Assembly (NCBI GenBank): GCA_932294295.1
Contig: OW028581.1
Span: 39,089,995-39,153,994, forward strand
Origin: Alitta virens
Taxonomy: Eukaryota > Annelida > Polychaeta > Phyllodocida > Nereididae
Direction of reading: 5' to 3'
Length of the DNA: 64,000 nucleotides
The position numbers and the translations under genes are program-made. Position 1 is the first letter of the stretch, and each line of letters starts with the position of its first letter. The notes under the pieces were generated by a model, which worked only from the letters and a program-made list of their open reading frames with translations, was not told the origin of the DNA and did no database searches. Of the stretch, positions 53,225 through 59,922 are shown in pieces.

Positions 53225-54829
53225 GTCTGTTTGTCTGTCTATCTGTCTATCTATAAGATAAGATAAGAAAAAACTTTATTTACAGTTGGTGGTGACATAT
53301 AAACAAAGAACATCAGCTACAGCATTGACAGTTTTTCAAGTAGTTACCGTTTCTTAACAATTGTCTAAAGTTTGCATATTCATCAACTTCTTTAATATAC
53401 TATGGATTACATACCATACTTTATAGTTTTGTATGGTGGCTTTACTAATTTTGACTTCTCTCTCATATTGTCCTGTGTAATTTGCCGCATGAAAAACCAA
53501 CTTTAAACAGGTGGTGACAAATTGTGAAGGGACTTGTAAACTAATTCACCTAAGGTGATTTTCCTAATAAAATAAATCATTCTTTTTTGCCCTTTCATTG
53601 AGTTTCTCAAGTTTCCTGTCTTGTCCTACCGTGAAAGTATTATATACAATTGCGCAATATACAAAATTTGATGATATAAACGATTCATATGTCCTAAGTT
53701 TGCTGGTATGGTCCATATATTTGCATAACCTTTGAAGTGCATTTATTTGTCTGGCTGTTATGTTAATTAAAGTTCAGCTTGTTGTCTATATTGATACCTA
53801 AAAGTTTAACGTTTGTCTCTGATTTGATCAATTGTCCTCCAATATCAAAGTCAATGTTAATATTATCTCTACTTATACATATTGCCTGAAACTTGGATGG
53901 GTTAGCCTTCATAAAATTAACATGGAACCATTTAACTGCTTGCGTAGAGGCCTGTTCAAGTTTTTCTTTGATTATTCAGGGTTACTGTGAGATAATGACA
54001 AGGTATTATCATCTGCATAATTGCATACATTGCATGAGGTTTGAAGGTCAAGCAAAAAGTCATTTATAAAGATATTAAAGATTTATGCGAAATTATCAAT
54101 CTATGCTGTTATGACTGTGTTGTATGATTTCAGGGAGGCATGATGGCCGCATACTGGGTGAACGGTCGAACAGGAGAAGCGGCTTCCATGGGAAAGAGCG
54201 TCTCCGATGCGGTCCAAGACAAAGCTGATCTGGACGGCATGTTCCCTGGGTTCATCAATGCAGATGGTGATGAACCGGACTTGGGGAACATGTACAAGCC
54301 TGTTGTAGAACGTGTGAGTACCAAAAATTGGAGACAAGAAGTCGTCAAGTCACAACCAAAGAAGAATCTTTCCACTCGCGTTTCTAGGTTAAATGCGACC
54401 GAGGGCGACAACGTCTATACTGATCATTATAATAAACCAGAAATTGCTGCTATCAAGCCAATTCAGCAGGCATTAAATATACCTGTAGAGGCTGATGATA
54501 TTGGCATTGAGGCAAAAATAATTAATCAAGACCCATTTTTAAGTTGTCCGTTCCATGTTGAAGACCAATCAGGCCCCGTTAATGTCTCCTTCGACCAACA
54601 TAAAACAAAACCGGTCAATTTTATAGTCCCTGATGATCAAACACCCCAGCATTTAAGCCATAATGAGGAAGCTAATGATAGCAATGATGCTCAAACTATA
54701 CCTCAGGTTAATTCAGAAACCAAAGATGATGAAATTCAGGGTCCAAATCCAACAGCTCAGGTGTCAAACAGTATCCAAAAACACTTAGGTGTTACTCAGT
54801 GCCATAGTGCCCTTTGCGATATCCTATAG
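28512..54829 (+). CDS. Atypical soluble guanylate cyclase, Gyc88E-like (15 coding exons plus optional microexon; 818 aa)
   Basis: Makes cGMP from GTP in the cytosol under control of a haem H-NOX domain; Gyc88E/GCY-type relatives sense O2 or NO. Exons: 28512-28667, 29638-29882, 30800-30962, 31968-32069, 32569-32682, 33378-33471, (33945-33959), 35062-35161, 38011-38140, 38509-38655, 38916-39062, 39144-39306, 39687-39796, 40950-41039, 54134-54829. All phases fit, summing to 2,457 bases without the microexon. The H-NOX domain starts MYGLLLEGI; the proximal haem ligand is His104 (LDNLHEYL) and the haem-propionate motif YxSxR is Y133-S135-R137. H-NOXA is about aa 190-300, then a coiled coil ([20 protein letters not shown]). 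The cyclase domain has metal-binding Asp428 (LFSDVV) and Asp472 (ETIGDAY), and guanine-specific Glu468 and Cys540. The usual catalytic Arg is Lys551 (NVANK). Substrate and metal residues in one chain allow a homodimer. The last exon has a 200-aa acidic, low-conservation tail. Intron 14 (13.1 kb) holds an LTR element. Confidence 0.93.
30487..30640. repeat. Pentanucleotide microsatellite (CTCTC/CTCCT)n, about 30 units
   Basis: A nearly pure CTCCT repeat in intron 2 of the cyclase gene. It is a homopurine/homopyrimidine tract that can form triplex (H-DNA). Frames through it are repeat artefacts. A run of 16 C lies nearby at 30,053-30,068. Confidence 0.95.
31643..31747 (+). repeat. 110-bp dispersed repeat, copy 2
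   Basis: Second copy of the segment at 27,415-27,527, in the same orientation, inside intron 3 of the cyclase gene. Confidence 0.7.
32735..33045 (+). repeat. Dispersed repeat, family B (body only)
   Basis: Matches 63,225-63,540 over most of its length, including CCTAATTATGGACATTCTTT, GATTGGTTAAACTATGTAGC and ATAGACTATAAGAGAAAT (with variants). The copy at 63 kb carries a tRNA-like head that is not clear here. It lies in cyclase intron 5. Confidence 0.7.
33945..33959 (+). other. Candidate 15-nt microexon of the guanylate cyclase
   Basis: ATGACTCAGCTGATG is preceded by acceptor TTTTCGTTTATAG and followed by donor GTAATAAT. It is flanked by exons in phase 1 and is a multiple of three. It would add five residues (DDSAD or equivalent) inside the acidic linker just before [10 protein letters not shown], between H-NOXA and the coiled coil. 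It may be optional; the frame is kept either way. Confidence 0.5.
34078..34257 (+). mobile_element. tRNA-derived SINE, family A, copy 2
   Basis: The B box GGGTTCAATTCC is intact; the A-box region is degraded (GGGGATGGTAGCATGCAGGG). The body is the same as in the copies at 27,528 and 41,295. It lies in the intron before the DEDDPDD exon of the cyclase. Confidence 0.8.
35936..36080. repeat. Hairpin-forming inverted repeat with 24-bp tandem core inside the TIR element
   Basis: The arms of about 43 bp, AATTATCCAGGAGTCCAAAA and on, and their complement ending CCTGGATAATT, are perfectly inverted. Between them are three 24-bp units (GAGTAACTCGGCGAGTTCGA type). Confidence 0.85.
36258..36790. repeat. 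Three diverged tandem units inside the TIR element
   Basis: Each unit includes GCTGCTCC, AATATTA or close, CCGATTTTCGTCAAATAA, then AAAATAGACCAAATATTA and GCGAGATATTCGTC(T/G)GAGAA. The last block occurs at about 36,372, 36,596 and 36,747. Spacing differs, so deletions have occurred. Confidence 0.75.
41295..41480 (+). mobile_element. tRNA-derived SINE, family A, copy 3 (best preserved, with target duplication)
   Basis: The 186-bp element has an intact tRNA-like head: TTAGCTCAGTGGTAGCGC (A box), loop CTTCCAA (anticodon-like TCC, perhaps tRNA-Gly) and GGTACAATTCCC (B box). The body has ATGGCTGTTTCATCCTTCAT and CAGGTGCAGAAATACAGGAC. It is flanked by an exact 14-bp direct repeat, GTATCCACTTTAAG, at 41,281-41,294 and 41,481-41,494. 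This is the mark of LINE-type target-primed insertion. It lies in cyclase intron 14. Confidence 0.9.
42379..42886. mobile_element. 0.5-kb TIR element related to the 35.7-kb element
   Basis: The ends CTATGTCACATAGCCAAGTG and, inverted, CTATCTCACATAGCCGAGTG share the core CACATAGCC(R)AGT with the larger element. Inside are three 22-bp units (CACTCTGGGAGTACTCTTGG type, 42,617-42,685) and scattered ACTCGGC motifs. Frames across it read the repeats. No clear target duplication was found. Confidence 0.6.
43710..44471 (-). repeat. 3' LTR of the gypsy element
   Basis: 762 bp, TG...CA termini with the 7-bp inverted ends TGTAAAA/TTTTACA. A minus-strand TATAAAA (43,885..43,879) overlaps an AATAAA (43,880..43,875). 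The bases just upstream (AAAATGATGGTGAGCAG on the minus strand) are only moderately purine-rich, so the polypurine tract is weak or atypical. Confidence 0.95.
45108..47087 (-). CDS. env: env: class I-type envelope glycoprotein of the gypsy element
   Basis: The open frame runs from 47126 without an ATG; the first in-frame ATG is at 47087, giving about 659 aa. A hydrophobic stretch [13 protein letters not shown] soon after the start fits a signal peptide. A basic furin-type site RHKR (about 46604-46593) is followed by a glycine/phenylalanine-rich segment, [16 protein letters not shown], as expected for a fusion peptide. Heptad-like regions follow. One strong transmembrane segment ([20 protein letters not shown], about 45,350-45,290) precedes a 55-residue tail. 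A short N-terminal subunit, basic cleavage site and membrane anchor recall the errantivirus/baculovirus F group, but I infer this from layout only. The gene overlaps the end of pol by about 50 bases and is probably made from a spliced RNA. No stop or frameshift interrupts it. Confidence 0.85.
   Translation of the reverse strand: MQRGMTPFLLSQSQQTSKVGLALLMIVTVLFSNTWANEGSQGLARWDTMLRDAQEAPQRAITEEERRERPTPPRDLTDGVLVRGGASLRTLEASWVVLVTLETPRYPEQLKRLIDVVRDSRRNIKVLGYVQNSWEWRLRRLLPLDGSYAGRSRSDPPTLEGRHKRGAFDFIGTGLHVLFGIATDSQVNHYEDATKILQARTQDILHLTGRMLTVVNQNRLYIKNISVAVTQLDDHVTQLNKYVGGLAKRLSQVDTRINNLEIRMEIERAVEECEHLYEQYREQMRLYQQQRAALERGDLTEDIMSPYVLRNTINAIAQAGNDVVPELTWYYRHIHIEPIVIDRRRLIFRFNVPTINKASYLLYNIQSYPVPIKGSNMTVKIDVGSSYGVDTATGLLFEPEACIGGEPLVCRAGPLFDARHMPCARGLIFNQSELIKSCRFDIVKQANITTVKRVSLRTIVVMTWGESVSARCPGRVYPPVKLGPGTYAMHCPAPCNIAGTGWRVHCIPELHMARHIVLPLIHVEGQFNFTKNLGVEALVRSFPQLRSVSTAQVNDISQDMLMEAIQVSQKPWVQFRKHAPLTALILSFSVVVIALIGLGYLGVIRREWIRRLVVKLGCCVTGRKGETMLSRNTAHYTRAEEHSSIRLPVGGASQEIAEV
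47035..50991 (-). CDS. pol: pol: protease, reverse transcriptase, RNase H, integrase polyprotein of the gypsy element
   Basis: The open frame reaches up to 50991 but has no ATG there. It lies in the -1 frame to gag and is expected to be entered by frameshifting at 50901-50895. Counting from 50991 (1,318 codons): aspartic protease with DTGAS (58-62); reverse transcriptase about 210-400 with YVDD (376-379); RNase H about 518-640 starting YTDAS (Asp525); integrase zinc finger H740, H745, C775, C778; integrase catalytic D806, D866, E902 (exact D35E spacing); and a GPY/F-like module near 1050-1110. The last 200 residues are a basic, serine/arginine-rich tail (many [17 protein letters not shown]) without a recognised domain. 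No chromodomain is seen. No internal stop is present. Confidence 0.95.
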   Translation of the reverse strand: MRILWEARASPQGVPGGQTKASREYSDHPPGGPLSAAADCRAFVGLRLHGHHVWALVDTGASRTVLRRREFQEICRSRKRLPIVRAARGLLGVTGHELMVCGVTQMMEDTLGAIEVIIVDNIAHQAILGRDVMRREGAHVDYANGVLKWRGIALPLVPAPDHYDEEEIMVMSGKEGWRTEEERAAEVIAGCMQRNPEAFSATGQRLGRHKGIEVKIETTGMPIKQRAYRVPFMKREALSLKLDELLEQGVVVPSMSPWASPVVLVEKKDSSEGPRFCIDFTKLNTVTKKDCYPVPLIQDVFDQLHGSTIYSTLDLKSGFYQLPLEESSKEKTAFTCFRGLFEFTTMPMGLSNATSSFQRAMDEVLRGLIGQCCMIYVDDIVVYSQDVVTHAKDLQMVIDRFMQYNLTLNPKKCTFGQKEVKLLGYVVSGSGLKADPDKVSAINRMSPPQTVKDIRSFLGMTGYYRTCMPNYADVSEPLVALTRKHARFYWGEMEQASFEKLKGLLVSEHVMAHPRTKDPYLLYTDASDIALGAILCQKDPETGVERPISYLSRLLSPTQRRWAAIEREAYALITGLKVFRPYLWGAQFDAFTDHKPLTSLFTKEMQNTKIQRWAVLLAEYGCKVQYRKGKLNVRADMLSRIKPERMDTFDVDEWRLGDELPPGLPADEVLPILGDGLIPEQVQAEQRKMEQWEESNDPDSPYEVIDGLLYSLQRPYQYAAEYHRLVVPEDYRKSLMGQAHKEVGHMAYVKTMRKVQETYVWPGMRAEVKAWVKKCPTCLVHNKRQEHTPMGEMPLADSIGQFISLDLVGPLVTSNQGNNYVLTIIDHASGYAECYPIPRKTSECVWSKMHQEYFPRHGYVDTVLTDQGGEFNAAAFTEYLAAVGVRHKRTTPYHPQANGRIERFNRTLKEIVGKLVNNNASLWQEQLGPAMLCYNSAVSDVTQHSPYFLHYGRRPRLPLHRALSSGDMVYGRLHELYEAIRTARHLTEESRKYNRDRLAKRANAGDVRVGDAVVIKAEEPVTLTSRWDPEWLVTQTRGKVVWITHQPTGKQKILNREKVKVVDSEVVWDSIRPRPRRRAANRPNAPRPWQLPPILPEEGNTPERPRQGEGLNADDPGQGAGPNSAPTKGQVAAQPLPDSEWSASDDQPLQSSANRKRRPDHSDVSGEDYSRPARPGHNSKRHRPYLSRHAKHSQYYADDSDSDSPPRHRNRKRKGNRHPSPEYRKTERIDSTPRKRHGPQEGLGGGHRKATHVDHQQRKRKERSGPSDLEEEQQRANKDPHKDFDLIKRGYSTSGSDREVKHAKGNDSLPAEPVSADQ
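50889..51932 (-). CDS. gag: gag: capsid/nucleocapsid polyprotein of the gypsy element (347 aa)
   Basis: Starts at the ATG at 51932 ([18 protein letters not shown]) and stops at 50891-50889. A central helical region with [13 protein letters not shown] and [18 protein letters not shown] is typical of gypsy capsid (retrotransposon gag) proteins. One CCHC zinc knuckle, [14 protein letters not shown] (CX2CX4HX4C), lies near the C-terminus. The final codons include the GGGGGGC slippery run. Gag assembles the particle and binds genomic RNA. Confidence 0.92.
   Translation of the reverse strand: MNLDQFQEFLRVQKASNGSTASMIETQTRHIQENGEKHEAQAQAKRVAGCDGSTTRRLRQWFRDVELTIPYTKRTLFVAAQTAEGALRVELERFLDTAEDRRTVEWNALKTHLTTTFLSKHEADRMRDEIEKVQQGAYETTAAYGRRFREAADLGYPKDNRNVDQQRAMLGAYLRGMRDRKVVERVVREGRPKDYVDAMEQVAQYEGDEYRLYRALNGCAPDDSQEEPMEIGAIGNRTSDGKPREDKGELSELTRRVNGLSKEFTKFVAASRGPRGADKKESAPVTPRRYGNSRGPPGGQDRPPLRFTEEGRPICASCGKPGHLRRECQAGRPRHPGNIATTHQGGR
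50895..50901 (-). promoter_or_regulatory. -1 ribosomal frameshift site GGGGGGC at the gag-pol junction
   Basis: In the gag frame the run reads G GGG GGC (form X XXY YYZ), two codons before the gag stop at 50891. Slipping back one base leads directly into the open pol frame. About 35 bases downstream, CGTGGGG...CTCCACG can form a hairpin that could stimulate slippage. The site is predicted from sequence only. Confidence 0.7.
52003..52215 (-). CDS. Leader open reading frame of the gypsy element (70 aa)
   Basis: Starts with an ATG at 52215, 38 bases past the primer site and before gag, in a different frame from gag. It encodes an acidic, helical-looking peptide ([14 protein letters not shown], then [17 protein letters not shown]) with no domain I recognise. 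Near its end is a strong splice-donor sequence, CAA|GTAAGA (GT at 52023-52022), at a codon boundary. It may be an upstream ORF that tunes gag translation, or the first exon of the env RNA. Confidence 0.45.
   Translation of the reverse strand: MDITLKIQELQTEIQSRLQGMNTNELEELMNFIDLEMESQSLEIPTLYHSRVPQAVFMLLCLAQVRMGRC
52254..52271 (-). other. Primer-binding site, tRNA-Trp type
   Basis: Beginning one base past the 5' LTR, the minus strand reads TGGTGACCCCGACGTGAT. This is the complement of an 18-nt tRNA 3' end (...ATCACGTCGGGGTCACCA) that agrees with the metazoan tRNA-Trp acceptor/T-arm as I know it. It primes minus-strand DNA synthesis. Confidence 0.75.
52273..53034 (-). repeat. 5' LTR of the gypsy element
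   Basis: 762 bp, apparently identical to the other LTR. It carries the promoter for the antisense-oriented element; TATAAAA lies at 52,448..52,442 on the minus strand. It is followed outside by the target duplication CTCT. Confidence 0.95.
53083..53258. repeat. (TATC)n microsatellite, tail of a dispersed repeat
   Basis: Impure TATC/TGTC array following CCTTAGAGGACTGCACTTTC. The same border, CCTTAGAGGGCTGCACTTCC, precedes the array at 63,758. The two sites are copies of one TATC-tailed repeat family. Confidence 0.85.
53276..54090 (-). pseudogene. 5'-truncated LINE reverse-transcriptase remnant (CR1/jockey-like)
   Basis: Reading the minus strand, broken frames give [24 protein letters not shown] (the YADD active site), [58 protein letters not shown] and [11 protein letters not shown]. 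These occur in the order of a LINE ORF2 from the catalytic core to the C-terminus. Stops and frameshifts show it is dead. It ends at 53,276 with an AAATAAAG...ATAAGATAAG 3' tail against the TATC array. It lies just before the last cyclase exon. Confidence 0.8.
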
Positions 54830-55440
54830 TGTGGACAATCATAGTTTGAGACACTTTTTTAATATGTGTATTAAAATTCCAAGCACTTATTTGGGAGCGG
54901 GAAGGGGGCTTTGGTGGAGGAATTGTGCTACAGCATACGCAAGGAATTTTACTTCACCCGTCTTTATTGTACAAAATTTACTGCACAGTTCAATGACAAC
55001 CTGTAGCATTGTATGACTTATCTGTTGTAATCTCTATTGTGCCAAGTAAATCGTCAGTTTCTAAGTATCACATGAACACAGCATTACTTAACTGCACTGT
55101 ATATACAAAACTCCAATTTTTGGATTACACCCTCAGTAAAATTTGACTTTATCTATGGAATGTTGTACAGTATAAGCAATTCTTCAATATCTCCTGGTAC
55201 CTGCTGTCTACTTCTTCTTTCTTTTTTTTCACTACAACCATTTCGCCTTAACACTTTGCTCAACAGTTGTTACATATTGTATCGTATTTTCTATTCATGT
55301 CATTTCTCAAGTGGTTAAAAGGAACTGTTGTCATGTTTTGTCTGCATGCCATTTGAATGTTTCGTTTTGTGATTTGTAGAAATGAGCGCCACCTGCAGGA
55401 AATTGTCCTCAAGTCCTCTGGCGGGAATGTTGTGAATTAA

Positions 55441-55468
55441 ACCGGAAGTATCGCCGGATGTGACGTCA
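55441..55468 (+). promoter_or_regulatory. ETS (ACCGGAAGT) and CRE (TGACGTCA) pair
   Basis: ACCGGAAGT lies at 55,441-55,449 and TGACGTCA at 55,461-55,468, in a locally GC-richer patch about 620 bases past the cyclase stop codon. The pairing is common in housekeeping promoters. Here it could be part of the 3' UTR by chance, or a promoter for an unrecognised transcript. Confidence 0.3.
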
Positions 55469-55639
55469 TTCCAAGTGCTTCGTGTTGATGACTATTTATA
55501 GCTAATCATCCAGTCTTGTTTAATGTGATAAACGCACACACATGTATTAGGTCAACTATTTTTGTGATGTTATTGATAGTAATTATGGCCACTGCCTCCG
55601 TCCATTTATAGATAAAATTTAGTTCTTTCATTTTTAAAT

Positions 55640-55785
55640 GTTAGGCCTATATGGTAAACTATATTATACCGGCATTGTTGCCATTACTGAAATTGTGAAT
55701 TCTCAAAAAAAGTATTGCATTTGTTCATTTTTAAATGTTAGGCCTATATAAATATTATAAATGTAAAATTTTAGGCCTATATATA
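55640..55785 (+). repeat. Short repeats in the likely 3' UTR of the cyclase
   Basis: TTAGGCCTATAT occurs three times (about 55,643, 55,737 and 55,771), twice preceded by TTTTTAAATG. They are small local duplications of unknown role. Confidence 0.5.
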
Positions 55786-56181
55786 AAAAACGTCTACCTT
55801 GTTAATATACAATTTAAAGTTTGCCAAAATGTATCAGACTTGCCAAGCCATTTTTGCCCTTTAGGCTTATTCCACTACATTGGGTGAAGATGACTGACAG
55901 CCAATTGGGAGTCTAACTTGCTGGTGGGAGCACGAAAATTATGGATCATGTTTTTTCGTACTATTCAGTCGTTTTCTAGGTGCAAGATCATTTGTAACTG
56001 CCAAGTATTCTCCACCAAACTACATAATGTTCAAGCCAACGATTGCAAACAGACATATCTTCTTATATTTTGCATTTTTGTATGTATTTTATGTACAATA
56101 TTTATATTACAATTTAGCCGATTTGCTGTGTTGTAGTTGCTAAATATATATAATAATTATACTTTGCAAGCTGGTTTGCAA

Positions 56182-56187
56182 AATAAA
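56182..56187 (+). terminator. Candidate polyadenylation signal of the cyclase gene
   Basis: AATAAA about 1.35 kb past the stop codon, followed by a TG-rich stretch (GAATTGTGTCTTAATTTG). It is the best candidate that I see for the 3' end. Confidence 0.4.
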
Positions 56188-56199
56188 GACTTATCACTG

Positions 56200-59100
56200 A
56201 GTGAGCTACTGAAATTGAATTGTGTCTTAATTTGAGTCTGAAATCAGGTTAAAATGGTAAGAGCGCTACTTTTTAAGTGCAGTAAATAAACCTCATAATT
56301 TCAAAGTTGCTGTATGCTAGCATGGTGTCATAATCAGATCATTTCTATACATCAAGGAAGAAGAGCAATATTTATGTTGACCATGAAACCTAATCTCACA
56401 TGTACTGTTATGAAGTTGCAGGTGTGCTCTGACATTTACGAACCACTCGAACACCGTTAGTTCCATAAAAAGCGGTCGACTCCAGATGACTTTAGGAACC
56501 AATTCTATAGCTAATAGTCAGCTTACATTTATCACCAGAAAAGTTTAAACACTGGCATATATAAGAAATTAATCTAATATATTATAAAAATGTACTTTTA
56601 GATCAAATTTTGAGTAGCCAGCTGTGACAGCTTTGGCTAGGTTCATTTTGACGGGCCGTTTTTAATGAAACTTACTGTACCACAATGAATTTCAAATTAG
56701 CACCTTTAAAATGGCAGCAACAATATATGCTCGGCCCAGCATCGTTTCCATAAAGGCCACTGTCGTTACAATATCGTATTAACATAGCCGACATTTCACC
56801 AACGTTGAAACGATTTGTAATACTATCTTGGATGTGGAGAATTGAGTTGAGTTTATAATGAAACAAAAACTTTAAAATGAATCAAAAACTTTAAAGGGGA
56901 TCAAAAACTTAAAAGTGGATCAAAAACTTTACTAAAAGAAAAGAGAAAAACAAGAATATTTGTAGTTAAAGTGAAAATTAAAGAAAATCAAATGTAGTTA
57001 AGACTTCCTACCTATAAACAATTTGATAAACTATGAAGCAGAGGCCAATAGTCTGCAAAGGAAAGATGTTGAATGACTTAAGTATTGACCAAATGAACCT
57101 TGCTGGAAGGCCAGACCATGAATCCACATTCATTAAATCTATATTTCATTGGAACTGTTTACCTTTATTTAAACGAGATATAGTCATTGCATAGCTAGTG
57201 CAGTTATCGTCTGCTTTCTGGCTTCTATTGCAATTTGTTGATTTTTAAAACTGCGCCTTAATGAACCACCCGGATGTGGTGATCACGTTCGATTTGGAAT
57301 TCCTTTCATGTTAGTCGAACGAAACATAAAAGGAATAAAACAAACCCTGCAGTCATTAGGAAAATCTATAGCTGCAGGAACTAGTACGTTGCTGGCTTCA
57401 TGCTGCTGGAGGACGGCACTGCTTTGAGGTTTTCAACATTTCCAACGAAATTACAGAATTATATCATTATAAATATCATTACATTTTTTCAATCTTAAAT
57501 AGGAAAGAAACTGCATCGAAGTATTAAGTTGGAGATTTTATTTTCTGTCGTTTTTTTTTTTCTCAATTCATTTTAACTTAATTTATTAGCCACAATACAC
57601 AATGGAAAATATCCAATTACAAAAGCATTTAGATAAAAAGATGAATTCACATGGCTGGCTGACGCAAGTACTTGCGTATGTACCAAAACAAAATATATTT
57701 TACACCCAAGTATGTTACTAAACATGAGATAATATAAAAGTACAAAATACAAAGTTTCTAAATTTAAAGAACATAAAACAAGGAATAGAAAAATAATTAA
57801 AATGAAGAAATAAGAAAGAAAGAAAAATTAGGACAATCTATAGCCCTATTATTTGATGTTTCTGTAATTTAATAAAGCATTGTGCACGATTCATTGAATC
57901 TGATTTGGCTTATCAAACTGGTTGTTTGTGATTATATTTTGTTTATTAAGATGATAGTTTTCATTTTGGGATCTCATCCTGGTGATGACTTTTTAGGACA
58001 ATGGGGTAATCACAAATAAGTTCCATTTAGATTCCGTATTATTTTTACTCCAAATACAAACTCCGAATATCCAGTCCTATGGTTTCGTAATTAGCAGCTA
58101 AATCATCTTCCAAAGTGTCTTAAAATTAATTGCAGCTAGTCAAAAAGAAGCAGGCGAGCAAGGCTCTTCGCAGACAGAATACCAGGTCGGCTCAAAGTCA
58201 CATATGGAAAACCTTTCTCTTTCAGAAAAAAGTTCATAGGAGCTATTCATTCGAGTGTGTCTATCTTGGCATCCTTTTGACTGTGGCAGGATGGTAGTTG
58301 TTCTGGGACCAAATATCTAAGAAATTGGCATCTGCCTTCATAATAAGCCCATCAGGTGCAGAAATACAAAGGTAAACCCATATTCAACCACCCACTATGG
58401 GATGTTCAGGTTTAGTTGAATGAAAGGACTGGTAGATGTATTCTATCTAGTCAAAGAGAAGCAGGCTGCATGGTCCCTAGAAGGAACTGGTTCTTAGTTC
58501 GCCATAAAAGCAAACCTATGTAGTCTTATAATTATGTCTGCCTTTGGTTGCTGATTATCTCATATAAAGTTAGTTGACTGAGCCTTGGATCAGTAGAATT
58601 TGTACAACTTCACACAAAGTGTATCTGATGTAAATTGTGTGACAACACATTCATAGACTTCCAGGTTATCTGCATGTCAATGTGTGTTGAACTGTGCTCA
58701 GCCTGGGAACTCAAAAGGCCAATTTGTCACATTCACTCTTCTGCTATTTCCGTATGGGTCCCTTACAACCGCCAATTAGCTTCAATTGTGGCTGATGAGA
58801 TTATTATCTAGTAATCCAGGCACGTTTAGGGATACATAAATGAATTAATAGGAGGTAAAGGGAGTCTGAGGCATGCCTGAAGTGAGCTAATTATTGCACT
58901 GTACCATAATTGATAAACCAGTACAAATAGAGACAACAGGTGAGGACTCCCAAGAGATTCGATGTCAATAGATAGAAATTGCATCAAATTGAACATGATT
59001 AAACTACCTGATCTCTGATTTGTATTTTGCTCGATTTTGTGGAAAATGTTATAAGATAGCAAAATCGCTGAGAGGTTTCTGATGAGTTGTTGTTGTCAAA

Positions 59101-59500
59101 TATCCTTTTTGAACTTTTAATTAAACTGAGATGGCAAAAAAGGTTTGCAAATGTGCAAATATGGATGGATAACTGTGGATATCTTTTCCATAAAGGAAAC
59201 ACCTAAAGCTACTACAGTCTAAGAGGAAGAAATTATTATTTTAATTCCCTAGAAGTGCTCATTTCTTTAATATATAAGCCCTAGAAGAGAGAAAAAAAAC
59301 CAAAAATAAATTTTGAAGATGACTGGTGTTGCTTCACAATGTCTGGTAGATTTGACAAGTCTTTGTGGGTGGGCAGGTTCATTTGGCTTATAAGGAATCT
59401 GAAGAAGTAAGCTGAAGCCAAAAAAAAAAGGTATATCTTTCGTTTTGTCATTGATGTTTTGTGTCTTCCAAATCAAATAACACTATTACTCGTTATTTTC
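56200..59500. other. Intergenic stretch without recognised genes
   Basis: Contains a four-unit 19-bp repeat, (G)GATCAAAAACTTTAAA-type, at 56,855-56,940, and a fragment of the family A SINE tail at about 58,340-58,400 (AGCCCATCAGGTGCAGAAAT). The frames here show no known domains. Confidence 0.4.
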
Positions 59501-59544
59501 CTAGAAAGATTTTCTGGTCATCTGGTAGTTCTAGGAGCGTCATA

Positions 59545-59557
59545 GTCGCTAAGCAAC
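59545..59557 (+). promoter_or_regulatory. Consensus RFX X-box (GTCGCTAAGCAAC)
   Basis: Matches RYYNYY-N-RRNRAC at every position. RFX factors bind X-boxes in promoters of ciliary genes in animals. It sits at the start of a short GC-richer patch (CGGCGTCTGTTCGTCGTC, GATTGGTGGCGGG with an inverted CCAAT) and about 370 bases before a good splice donor. Confidence 0.55.
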
Positions 59558-59569
59558 GGCGTCTGTTCG

Positions 59570-59922
59570 TCGTCAACACGTGCTGAGCTTGAAGCAGCGA
59601 TTGGTGGCGGGATTCCTGAGGCTGAGAGCTGACAGGGAGCCCTCACGGAGCTAGTTGCAACCTGCACTTCTCTTAAGATCTTTGTCATATTAAATGGACC
59701 TACAGCTGTGAGCTCGGTTTAATGGTATAAGGAATAGTATATACCTCAAAGGAGTATCTGAATTTTTTGGGATTAAAAGTCCTGGACACCCACGACTTAT
59801 ATCATCAATGATTGGCATCAGTTCAACAAATCATGGGTTAACGAAATTCATTCTACTCACCTGAAGAATTCGCTGACAATTAATCCTTCACTGTGCATTC
59901 AGATTATGTTCCATCAACAAAG
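59570..59922 (+). other. Probable 5' (first) exon of a further plus-strand gene running off the window
   Basis: The GC-richer stretch ends at CAACAAAG|GTAAGAA, a strong donor with GT at 59,923. It has several stops in all frames, so it would be mostly 5' UTR. A late ATG at about 59,908 (ATGTTCCATCAACAAAG) could be a start codon. No downstream coding exon could be identified before the window ends. Confidence 0.4.

Noticed and set aside
53083..53258. A CRISPR-like array (regular short repeats)
   Set aside because: It is a TATC microsatellite without unique spacers in a eukaryotic genome. The same applies to 63,758-63,916.
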